A stretch of 64,000 nt of DNA from an uncultured Duodenibacillus sp. (GTDB lineage: Bacteria > Pseudomonadota > Gammaproteobacteria > Burkholderiales > Burkholderiaceae_F): assembly GCA_944390745.1 (NCBI GenBank), contig CALXQK010000013.1:1-64000 (forward strand), written 5' to 3'. Positions within the stretch are counted from its first letter, which is position 1. Each line of letters starts with the position of its first letter. This document shows, piece by piece, positions 56,111 to 64,000 of this stretch. The position numbers and the translations under genes are program-made. The notes beneath the pieces are model-generated. The model saw nothing but the letters and a program-made list of their open reading frames with translations, was not told where the DNA came from and did not search any database.

Positions 56111-56152
56111 ATCATGCTCCTTTCAGACTGCTTTAATCTTGATTTTCATCAA
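56111..56152 (-). promoter_or_regulatory. Class II FNR-dependent promoter of frdC
   Basis: A perfect FNR consensus, TTGAT-TTTC-ATCAA, lies at 56139-56152 (centre 56145.5). On the minus strand CATGAT at 56116-56111 has its centre 32 bp away and is a fair -10, which would place the box at about -41.5. This is the classical class II geometry. A degenerate second half-site, ttgat-gaaa-attca, lies at 56274-56287. The predicted leader is about 170 bases long. Confidence 0.75.
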
Positions 56153-56341
56153 ATAACATCCGCTTACAACCGGACTTCTTTCAACTTTTTCCGAAGATTT
56201 CAAGGGTTATTACTGATATTTCCGCGGGCAAAGCGCCGAAAATCCCCCGATTCATTCGGGATTACCCTTAATTTTGATGAAAATTCATGCCGCGCAGCTT
56301 CGACTGCTGCCGCCGAGACTGCGCCGCCGGGTTCTCAAGAC

Positions 56342-59320
56342 TCAGGCCGCCGGCTTGCGCGGGGCCCGGGCCGATGCCGCGGCGCGCCGCCCTGCGCCCC
56401 TTGAAGCCGGCTTGCGGCGCACGGGCGCTGCGGCGCCCTGCGCCAGGTGCGCGGCAAGATAGCGTCCGGTGATGCTCTCCGGGCAGCGCGCAAGCTCCTG
56501 CGGGCTGCCCTCAAAGACGAGCGTGCCGCCCCCTTCCCCGCCCTCGGGGCCGATGTCGACCACCCAGTCGGCGCGCGCAATCACGTCAAGGTCGTGCTCA
56601 ATCACAATCACGGTGTTGCCCAGGGCCGTGAGCTTTCTCAGCACGGCCATCAGGGCGGCGACGTCGTCAAAGTGCAGTCCCGTGGTGGGCTCATCCAGAA
56701 TGTAGAGCGTGCGACCCGTATCGCGGCGGGCAAGCTCCTGAGCGAGCTTGATGCGCTGCGCCTCGCCGCCCGAGAAGGTCATGGCGCTCTGCCCGAGCCC
56801 GATGTAGCCCAGCCCCACCTCCGAGAGCGTGGCCAGGCGCCGCTCGATGACGGGAATGGCGGCAAAGAATTCACGCGCCTCGTCAACGGTCATGTCAAGC
56901 ACATCGGCAATCGACTTTCCGCGGTACTTCACCTCAAGCGTCTCGCGGTTGTAGCGCCGGCCGCGGCAGGTGGGGCATGTGACGTAGACCGCGGGCAGAA
57001 AGCCCATTTCAAACTTGATCTGCCCCTCGCCCTGGCAGGCCTCGCAGCAGCCGCCCCCGCTGTTGAAGGTAAAGCGCCCCGGCCCGTAGCCGCGCTCGCG
57101 CGCCGCAGGCGTCTGCGCAAACACGTCCCGGATGGCGGTCAGCAGTCCCGTGTAGGTTGCCGGGTTTGAGCGCGGCGTCTTGCCGATCGGGCTCTGGTCG
57201 ACCTCGATCACCTTGTCGAAGAACTCCACCCCCTCCATCGCCTCAAAGGCAAGCGCCCCGGTGCGGGCGTGGTGAAAGCGCCGGCGAAGGTCGCAGGCGA
57301 CCGTGTCGTTGACCAGACTCGACTTGCCCGAGCCTGAGACGCCGGTGACGACGCAAAGCGCCCCCACCGGGAAGCGGCAGGTGAGATTCCTGAGGTTGTG
57401 GCCGCTTGCGCCGCGAACGACGAGCGCGTCGTCGTCCTCCGTAAAGACCCGCCCTGAAGCCGCCGGCGCCGCGCCCTGCGACGTCCCGGCCAGATAGCGC
57501 CCGGTGCGGGAGGCCGGATTGGCTGCAACCTCCGCAGGCGTTCCGGCGCAGATCACCTCGCCGCCGTGCACGCCCGCCCCCGGGCCCATGTCGATGAGAT
57601 AGTCCGCCGCGCGAATGACCTCCGCATCGTGCTCGACCACCACCACGGTGTTGCCGGCCTCGGTCAGGCGCCGGAGCATGCCGATCACCCGCTCGGTGTC
57701 GCGCTGATGCAGTCCGATCGTGGGCTCGTCAAGCACATAGGTGACGCCCGTCAGTCCCGCGCTGATCTGCCCGGCAAGGCGAATGCGCTGCACCTCGCCC
57801 CCGGAGAGCGTGGAGGCCGCCCGCGACAGCGTCAGGTACGAGAGCCCCACGTCAATCAAAAATCCCGTGCGCCGCGCGACCTCCTCGATCAGCGGGCGCG
57901 CCACGGGCTCCTGCAGGGGATCAAAGTCAAGCTGCGGCAGCCTTCGGGCGAGCTCGCCCAGCGTCAGGCGCTGCATCTCGATGAGGTTGAGCCGCCCGGA
58001 GCCTCTTCCGACATAGACGTGCCGCACCTCCGCACGGTGCCGTGAGCCTCCGCAGGCCGGACACGGCAGCGTGCGGCGCAGCACGCGCATGCCGGCCCTT
58101 GAGGCCTCGCTGCGGGCGTGCCGCCACTTGCGCTCAAGCTCCGTGATGATCCCCGCAAAGGGCGCGGGCGCATCGGCGCGGGTGCCGTAAAGCACCAGGT
58201 CCCTGGCCTGCTCGGGCAGCTGCGCATAAGGGACGTCAAGCGAAAATCCCCCCGCCTCGGCCGCCGCCTGCAGCGCGGCAAAGACCGTCTTGTTTTGCGG
58301 CGTGCAGCCGCAGACCGCCCCTTCGCGCAGACTGAGCGCCGGGTCGCGCACCACCAGTTGCGGGTCAAAGCGCTCGAGCTCGCCCGAACCCTCGCACAGC
58401 GGACAGGCGCCGAGCGCATTGTTGAAGGAAAACATCGCCGGCGTCATCTCGGGCATCGTTCGCCCGCACTCGGGGCACGCGTAGCGCGTCGAAAACCCCT
58501 GCTCCCTGCCCGATCCCATGTCGCACAGGACGGCGCGGCCGTCGGCAAGCCCCGCGGCCGTCTCAAAGCTCTCGGCCAGGCGCGTGCGGTTCTTCTCGGC
58601 GACCTTGAGCCGGTCGACCACCACGTCGATGCGGCGGCCTTCTGCCCGCGTCTCAAGAAGCTCCCCGGGAACGTCCTCAAGCGCGTAAACCTCGCCGTCA
58701 AGGCGCACGCGCAAAAAACCCTTGCGCTGCAGCCAGCGCACGCACTGCGCCACGGTCTGCCCCTCAAGCCGCAGCCCCTCGGAGCGCCCTGCGGCATCCC
58801 CCTCCCCGGCGCGCTCGAGCTCCTCTTCGGCCGCGCGCCCCTCGGGAACGTTGAGCGGCGCAAGGATCATGATGCGCGTTTGCTCGGGCAGCGCCAGGGC
58901 CGCATCGACCATGTCGTGGATGCCGGACTTTCTGAGCGGCACGTCGTGCTCGGGACAGCAGGGCGTGCCCGCCCGCGCAAAGAGAATGCGCAGGTAGTCG
59001 TTGATCTCGGTCATCGTGCCCACCGTCGAGCGCGGGCTTGCGCCGGACGAGTGCTGCTCGATTGCAATCGAGGGCGAGAGCCCCTCGATGGCGTCGACGT
59101 CGGGCTTGTCCATCACGTCCATGAAGCGGCGCGCGTAGCTTGAGACGCTCTCGGCATAGCGGCGCTGCCCCTCGGCGTAAAGCGTGTCAAACGCAAGCGA
59201 GCTCTTGCCCGAGCCCGAAAGCCCGGTCACCACCACCAGCCTGTTGCGGGGGATGTCAATGTTGACGTTCTTGAGATTGTGCGTGCGCGCACCACGAATG
59301 CGGATGGCGTTGTCGGACAT
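56342..59320 (-). CDS. uvrA: Excinuclease ABC subunit A
   Basis: A 992-residue damage-recognition ATPase of nucleotide excision repair. It opens [20 protein letters not shown] with the first Walker A ([26 protein letters not shown] region). Zinc modules (CPECGRTM ... [28 protein letters not shown] ... [10 protein letters not shown]), two [24 protein letters not shown] signatures and DEPTxGLH Walker B motifs are all present. It is about 50 residues longer than the E. coli protein (940 aa): an Ala/Glu/Gly-rich insertion near residue 160-180 and a basic C-terminal tail account for most of this. It is divergent from the MFS gene and ssb. Confidence 0.97.
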   Translation of the reverse strand: MSDNAIRIRGARTHNLKNVNIDIPRNRLVVVTGLSGSGKSSLAFDTLYAEGQRRYAESVSSYARRFMDVMDKPDVDAIEGLSPSIAIEQHSSGASPRSTVGTMTEINDYLRILFARAGTPCCPEHDVPLRKSGIHDMVDAALALPEQTRIMILAPLNVPEGRAAEEELERAGEGDAAGRSEGLRLEGQTVAQCVRWLQRKGFLRVRLDGEVYALEDVPGELLETRAEGRRIDVVVDRLKVAEKNRTRLAESFETAAGLADGRAVLCDMGSGREQGFSTRYACPECGRTMPEMTPAMFSFNNALGACPLCEGSGELERFDPQLVVRDPALSLREGAVCGCTPQNKTVFAALQAAAEAGGFSLDVPYAQLPEQARDLVLYGTRADAPAPFAGIITELERKWRHARSEASRAGMRVLRRTLPCPACGGSRHRAEVRHVYVGRGSGRLNLIEMQRLTLGELARRLPQLDFDPLQEPVARPLIEEVARRTGFLIDVGLSYLTLSRAASTLSGGEVQRIRLAGQISAGLTGVTYVLDEPTIGLHQRDTERVIGMLRRLTEAGNTVVVVEHDAEVIRAADYLIDMGPGAGVHGGEVICAGTPAEVAANPASRTGRYLAGTSQGAAPAASGRVFTEDDDALVVRGASGHNLRNLTCRFPVGALCVVTGVSGSGKSSLVNDTVACDLRRRFHHARTGALAFEAMEGVEFFDKVIEVDQSPIGKTPRSNPATYTGLLTAIRDVFAQTPAARERGYGPGRFTFNSGGGCCEACQGEGQIKFEMGFLPAVYVTCPTCRGRRYNRETLEVKYRGKSIADVLDMTVDEAREFFAAIPVIERRLATLSEVGLGYIGLGQSAMTFSGGEAQRIKLAQELARRDTGRTLYILDEPTTGLHFDDVAALMAVLRKLTALGNTVIVIEHDLDVIARADWVVDIGPEGGEGGGTLVFEGSPQELARCPESITGRYLAAHLAQGAAAPVRRKPASRGAGRRAAASARAPRKPAA

Positions 59321-59595
59321 ACAGAGGCGGGCGAAGGAAAAAGTGAACCGGAAACCCCGGAGGCGCCGCCCGCGCGCAGCCCTCGCAGGCCGCAGGCGGA
59401 CGATCGGTCAGAATACCGCGGCTGCGGCCGCCTGACAACCGCCGCGTTCTCCAGGCGCCGCACCCAGGGGCGAACCAAGAGGTCCCCGCGCTTAAGCACA
59501 GACTCACGCGCAGGCTCTAAGATCGCCCCCGCAGGGGCGCGCCTTCTTCCTTCCCTTGTCCGCGCCCGATCCCTTGTCCTTTGTTTGATTGATTC

Positions 59596-60855
59596 ATGAG
59601 CACTTCGAGCACGGCCCGCGGAAGGGCCCTCGTTCCCATGACCCCGCGGGAGCGCACCTCCTCGATATCGCTGGCGGGAATCTTTGCCCTGCGCATGCTC
59701 GGGCTTTTTCTCATCCTGCCCGTCTTTGCGGTCTGGGCGCAGGATCTGCCCGGCGGCAGCGATCCCTTTCTGGCGGGGCTCGCGCTGGGCATCTACGGCC
59801 TCACCCAGGGGCTGCTGCAGATTCCCTTCGGCGCGGCGAGCGATCGCTTCGGGCGCAAGCCGGTGATTGCCCTGGGGCTTGTGATCTTTGCCGCGGGCAG
59901 CGTGCTTGCGGCCGTCTCAGACTCCATTGAAATGGTGATTGCCGCGCGGGCGCTGCAGGGAGCGGGCGCCGTGTCGGCGGCCGTCACCGCCATGATCTCG
60001 GACTCGGTGCGCGACGCCGTGCTCACGCGCGCCATGGCGCTTGTGGGCGCCTCGATCGGCCTGACCTTTGCCGCCTCGCTCATCTTTTCCCCGATGCTTG
60101 CGGGCGTGATCGGCGTGCCGGGCCTTTTCTGGCTGACGGCCGTTCTTGCCGCAACCGCAGCCCTTGGAGTCGTGTTCGTCGTTCCCGATGCGCCCGCCAG
60201 AGCCGCAAGAACAGCCGCCCCGCAGCCCGGCGCGGCGGGCGACTCGTTTCTTGAGGTGCTGCTCAATCCGGCGCTTCTGAGGCTCAACTTCGGCATCTTC
60301 GTGCTGCACATGGCGCAGATGACGCTTTTTGTCGTCATCCCCGTGCGGCTGACGGCGCTTGCGCTTCCCGTCGAGCAGCACTCGATGGTCTATCTGCCCG
60401 CGGTTCTCATTGCCTTTGCCGGGCTCATGCCCGCCATTCGCGCCGCCGAGCGGCGCGGCGCGCTCAAGGGGCTCTTCATTTTTTCAATCGCCCTCTTGAT
60501 GGTGGTTTTCGCCGCCTTCGGGCTGCTCGATTCTTCAGCTCTTGGCATTGCGTTTTTGCTGTTAGTATTCTTCTTCGGCTTTAACATTCTCGAGGCATCG
60601 TTGCCGAGTCTCGTCTCGAAATCGGCACCGCCTTCGGCCAGGGGGCTTGCGCTGGGCGTCTACAACACCACCCAGTCGATCGGGCTCTTTGTCGGAGGCG
60701 CCGCCGGCGGATGGCTTGCCGGACGCTGGGGGGCCGGCGCCGCCTATGCGTTCTGCGCCCTGCTGATGCTCGCGTGGCTGCTTGCGGCCCGCGGCATGCA
60801 GGTCCCCCGTTCGCACGAGCCCGGCAGCGCGATCGACTTGAATCACAAAGCTTAG
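59596..60855 (+). CDS. MFS transporter (YajR-like drug or solute exporter)
   Basis: A 419-residue, 12-segment major facilitator. The motif-A-like loop [16 protein letters not shown] after helix 2 and [16 protein letters not shown] in helix 5 (antiporter motif C region) point to a drug:H+ antiporter. The first helix region [27 protein letters not shown] matches the YajR subgroup, whose extra C-terminal domain is absent here. The gene lies between uvrA and ssb, the usual betaproteobacterial order. Substrate unknown. Confidence 0.85.
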   Translation: MSTSSTARGRALVPMTPRERTSSISLAGIFALRMLGLFLILPVFAVWAQDLPGGSDPFLAGLALGIYGLTQGLLQIPFGAASDRFGRKPVIALGLVIFAAGSVLAAVSDSIEMVIAARALQGAGAVSAAVTAMISDSVRDAVLTRAMALVGASIGLTFAASLIFSPMLAGVIGVPGLFWLTAVLAATAALGVVFVVPDAPARAARTAAPQPGAAGDSFLEVLLNPALLRLNFGIFVLHMAQMTLFVVIPVRLTALALPVEQHSMVYLPAVLIAFAGLMPAIRAAERRGALKGLFIFSIALLMVVFAAFGLLDSSALGIAFLLLVFFFGFNILEASLPSLVSKSAPPSARGLALGVYNTTQSIGLFVGGAAGGWLAGRWGAGAAYAFCALLMLAWLLAARGMQVPRSHEPGSAIDLNHKA

Positions 60856-60955
60856 TTTTGGATACGTACTTGCCCCGGTCGCGGCGGCGATCCGCGCCCT
60901 TGTGCGCGGGCTGCGCCCTCCGGGGTCCAGAGGAATTTTTCAAGAAGAACGAGTC

Positions 60956-61456
60956 ATGGCTTCCGTCAACAAGGTCATCCTGCTCGGCAATCTCGGCCGA
61001 GACCCCGAAATCCGCTACACCGCTGAAGGCGGCACGGCAATCTGCAACATCGTTATCGCCACCTCCCGCCGCTACAAGAACAGCCAGGGCGAGCTGCAGG
61101 AGGAAACCGAGTGGCACCGCGTCGTCTTCTTCGGCCGTCAGGCGGAAGTCGCCCAGCAGTACCTGCGCAAGGGCAGCCCCGTCTACGTCGAGGGCCGCCT
61201 GCGCACCCGCCGCTACACCGACAAGGACGGCATCGAGCGCTACGCCACGGAAATCGTCGCTGACACGATGCAGCTGCTGCCCTCGCGCAACCAGAGCTCG
61301 GGTCCCTCGCACCGCGACGACTCCTTTGAAACGAGCTACCAGCCCCGCCAGCAGGCCGCCCGTCCGCAGGCCCAGCCCGCCCACCAGTCCCAGCCCGCGC
61401 AGCAGTCCGCGTCGGTGACGCCCGACACGCTGAGCGAGGACGACATTCCGTTCTAG
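60956..61456 (+). CDS. ssb: Single-stranded DNA-binding protein
   Basis: A 166-residue protein with an OB fold (residues 1-110: [53 protein letters not shown]), a Gln/Pro-rich linker and the acidic C-terminal tip SEDDIPF that recruits partner proteins. The ATG at 60956 is the family start; the 18-residue upstream extension is not conserved. It follows the MFS gene after 100 bases. Confidence 0.97.
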   Translation: MASVNKVILLGNLGRDPEIRYTAEGGTAICNIVIATSRRYKNSQGELQEETEWHRVVFFGRQAEVAQQYLRKGSPVYVEGRLRTRRYTDKDGIERYATEIVADTMQLLPSRNQSSGPSHRDDSFETSYQPRQQAARPQAQPAHQSQPAQQSASVTPDTLSEDDIPF

Positions 61457-61517
61457 CGCGCCCGCGGCGCAGGAACGCATTGAGCCGGTCCCTGCGCACG
61501 CATGCGGTCCGCAAGAC

Positions 61518-61547
61518 ATTGAGCCCGCCTTTGAAGGCGGGCTCAAT
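61518..61547. terminator. 30-base near-perfect palindrome between ssb and macB genes
   Basis: Arms attgagcccgcctt (61518-61531) and aaggcgggctcaat (61534-61547) form a 14-bp stem. There is no U-tract on either side, so it is probably a weak bidirectional terminator or an RNA-stabilising hairpin. Confidence 0.5.
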
Positions 61548-61578
61548 GCTTCTGGGCGTGCTGCAAAGCCCTTCCGGC

Positions 61579-62784
61579 CTACTCGTGGCGCACCGCCTCG
61601 ATCGGATCGAGCCCTGCGGCGCGGCGCGCCGGGAAGTAGCCGAAGATGATGCCCGTGAGGGCGGCAAACACAAAGCTCACGAAGTTGATGCCCGGATCAA
61701 ACTCATAGGGCAGCCCCATCATGCTTGTCAGCCCCCAGGAGGCGCCCACGGCGATGAGCATGCCGAGCAGTCCGCCCAGACAGCCGAGCACCACGGCCTC
61801 GATCAGAAACTGCAGCAGCACCTCGCGCGCGGTGGCGCCGATCGCAAGGCGCACGCCGATCTCCCGGGTGCGCTCGGTGACCGACACGAGCATGATGTTC
61901 ATGATGCCGATGCCGCCCACAAGAAGACTCACCGCGGCCACCGCGCCCAGAAGCGCCGTCATGATCTTCGTGGTGGAGGCCACGCGCTCGGCCACCTCGG
62001 CCGTGTCGAGAATGACGAAGTTGTCGTCGTCGCCCTCGGACAGCGACCGGCGCTCGCGCATCAGCTCCCGGATCGACTGCTTGAGATGCTCGCGGTCGCT
62101 CAGCGTGTCGATGTTGATGAGAATCGTGTTGACGCGGTTGTTGCCCACCAGACGGCGCGCCGCGGTGTTGAAGGGCAGCACCACGAGATCGTCCTGGTCG
62201 TTGCCCATGGCGGCGGTGCCCTTTTCCTGCAGCAGTCCGACGATGCGGCACGAGAAGGCGTTGATGCGCAGCATCTCGCCCAGCACCGGGGCGCCCCCGA
62301 AGAGCTCCCGCTGAATCGTGGTGCCGATGACGCACACCGCCGCGCCCGAGAGCTCCTCGGAGGGTTCAAAGTAGCGCCCCTCGGCAAGCTCGCGGTTTTC
62401 CGCCGCAAAGTAGTCCACGTCCGAGCCGATGACGCTCGTGGTCCAGTTCCGGCCGTTGGCGACGACAATCGTGCTGCGGCTGATCTGCGGCGAGGCGCTG
62501 ATCACGCCCGCCACCTGGTCCTCAAGCGCGTTGATGTCCTCGATCTTGAAGCTCGGGGCCCCGGTTGCGCCGCCCGGGCCGAGCCTCTGGCCGCGGCGCA
62601 GCATGAGCTGGTTGCTGCCGAAGCTCTCAATCTGTTCGCGCACGGCCACGGTTGCGCCGTTGCCCACCGTCACCATGGTGATCACGCTCGCCACGCCGAT
62701 GACGATGCCGAGCACGGTCAGCAGCGAGCGCATGGGGTTGCGCATGATCTGGCGAAACGCCAGCAGCAGTGCATTGCCTAGCAT
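61579..62784 (-). CDS. MacB-type ABC transporter permease
   Basis: A 401-residue permease. An N-terminal membrane segment (MRSLLTVLGIVIGVASVITMVTVG) is followed by a MacB-PCD periplasmic domain and three C-terminal segments including VSLLVGGIGIMNIMLVSVTERTREIGVRLAIGATAREVL, the FtsX signature. It would form the inner-membrane part of a tripartite mechanotransmission pump with the adjacent ATPase and MacA-like adaptor. In E. coli MacB this permease is fused to the ATPase; here it is a separate gene six bases downstream. Confidence 0.88.
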   Translation of the reverse strand: MLGNALLLAFRQIMRNPMRSLLTVLGIVIGVASVITMVTVGNGATVAVREQIESFGSNQLMLRRGQRLGPGGATGAPSFKIEDINALEDQVAGVISASPQISRSTIVVANGRNWTTSVIGSDVDYFAAENRELAEGRYFEPSEELSGAAVCVIGTTIQRELFGGAPVLGEMLRINAFSCRIVGLLQEKGTAAMGNDQDDLVVLPFNTAARRLVGNNRVNTILINIDTLSDREHLKQSIRELMRERRSLSEGDDDNFVILDTAEVAERVASTTKIMTALLGAVAAVSLLVGGIGIMNIMLVSVTERTREIGVRLAIGATAREVLLQFLIEAVVLGCLGGLLGMLIAVGASWGLTSMMGLPYEFDPGINFVSFVFAALTGIIFGYFPARRAAGLDPIEAVRHE

Positions 62785-62790
62785 CTTTTT

Positions 62791-63489
<699 letters not shown>

Positions 63490-63523
63490 GAATGTCTTCT
63501 CTTTTTTTTTACGTATTGCGGAT

Positions 63524-64000
63524 TTACTCGGCGCTCTGGCGCAGCTGGTCGGTGATGACCTTGTCGCCGGCCTTGAGCTCGCCCGAGATGATCTCGGTCA
63601 TGCGTCCGTTGGTGAGTCCGGTAACGATGCGCCGCGGCTGCGCCTGCCCGTCGGGGCCCACGACGTAGACCGTCTGCTCGCGCTGGGTCTGGTTGAGCGT
63701 CACCTCGCCCGACTTCTTGGCCGCCCCCATGCGGTGCGGCGGCCCCATGCGGATGGAAAAGCCCGAGTCGGCCGCCGCTTTCTGCGCGGGCTTGAAGCGC
63801 AGCGCCGTGTTGGGAACAAGAAGCGCCGAGTCGCGCCGTGCGGTCTCAATCGTGGCCGTGGCGGTCATGCCCGGGCGCAGCTCAAGACCGGGGTTGTCCA
63901 CCGACAGATAGGTGGTGTAGGTGATCACATTGTCCGTCGAGGTGGTCGAGCCGAAGGCGACCTTGGTGATCTTGGCGTCAAAGCGCTTGTTGGGATAGGC
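63524..64000 (-). CDS. MacA-like periplasmic adaptor subunit, C-terminal part (cut by window end)
   Basis: The last 158 residues of an RND/MacA-type membrane fusion protein; the frame is open to the window edge and the 5' part lies beyond 64000. Visible are the beta-barrel region (AYPNKRFDAKITKVAFGSTT, VDNPGLELRPGMTATATIE) and a C-terminal MP domain (VYVVGPDGQAQPRRIVTGLTNGRMTEII) ending DQLRQSAE. It would link the inner-membrane ATPase/permease to an outer-membrane TolC-like channel. An ATG-like start at 63928 inside the frame is only an internal GTG. Confidence 0.87.
   Translation of the reverse strand, partial: AYPNKRFDAKITKVAFGSTTSTDNVITYTTYLSVDNPGLELRPGMTATATIETARRDSALLVPNTALRFKPAQKAAADSGFSIRMGPPHRMGAAKKSGEVTLNQTQREQTVYVVGPDGQAQPRRIVTGLTNGRMTEIISGELKAGDKVITDQLRQSAE

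Overview
The window is GC-rich chromosomal DNA from a betaproteobacterium. It is most like the Sutterellaceae (Burkholderiales; Sutterella/Parasutterella-type gut anaerobes). This rests on gene content and order: ftsZ-lpxC-dciA-secA-argJ-DUF815-mutT-yacG-coaE, ispB next to tRNA-Pro, uvrA-MFS-ssb and carA/carB/greA are Burkholderiales neighbourhoods. The accessory genes point to anaerobic respiration: two exported FAD-dependent reductases, a small multihaem cytochrome, a fumarate reductase membrane anchor, dicarboxylate transporters and FNR-type boxes. Assignment is by recognition of protein families, not by a database search.

Layout. 1-7464 (+): rpmB-rpmG, ybaK, lolC-lolD-tatD, an ACT-domain regulator paired with a DUF711 protein, and a tandem universal stress protein. 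7707-10546 (-): a ferric-reductase-like flavocytochrome and a DAACS dicarboxylate/amino-acid symporter. 10547-11233: a palindrome-rich regulatory region. 11234-17051 (+): carA (TTG start), gmhA, carB, greA. 17173-24283 (-): phoR/phoB, a triheme cytochrome with a Tat-exported flavoprotein reductase, and a TtrS/TtrR-like two-component pair divergent from a 1089-residue autotransporter (24604-27873, +). 28123-33348: a short DnaQ-type exonuclease, a lipoprotein, transaldolase, a degenerate receiver protein, and two Tat-signal proteins (DUF362, DUF6282), the second interrupted by an in-frame TAA. 33431-46807: ispB, tRNA-Pro(CGG), coaE, then the minus-strand set yacG-mutT-DUF815-argJ-secA, dciA (+), lpxC (TTG start), ftsZ, ung, trpC. 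46930-47201: tRNA-Pro(TGG), tRNA-Arg(TCT), tRNA-His(GTG). 47441-55934: a second exported flavoprotein reductase with a divergent LysR gene, another LysR gene, a LapA-domain membrane protein, upp, a DASS dicarboxylate transporter, and an orphan type-B fumarate reductase cytochrome b. 56342-64000: uvrA, MFS exporter, ssb, and a MacAB-like exporter encoded by three genes (macA cut by the window end).

How it fits together. The likely theme of the accessory genes is use of organic acids as terminal electron acceptors. Carboxylates would enter through DAACS and DASS carriers, or be reduced in the periplasm by exported flavoproteins fed by cytochromes. FNR probably induces the membrane anchor: a consensus TTGAT-N4-ATCAA box lies 32 bp (centre to centre) from a plausible -10. 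LysR and PhnD-sensor two-component regulators would give substrate-specific control. The two exported reductases have visibly different active-site motifs, so they probably reduce different substrates. The most unusual single observations are the nonsense codon between Tat leader and catalytic domain of the DUF6282 gene, the receiver protein lacking both phospho-acceptor and HTH, the stand-alone frdC behind an FNR promoter, and the cluster of palindromes between the symporter gene and carA.
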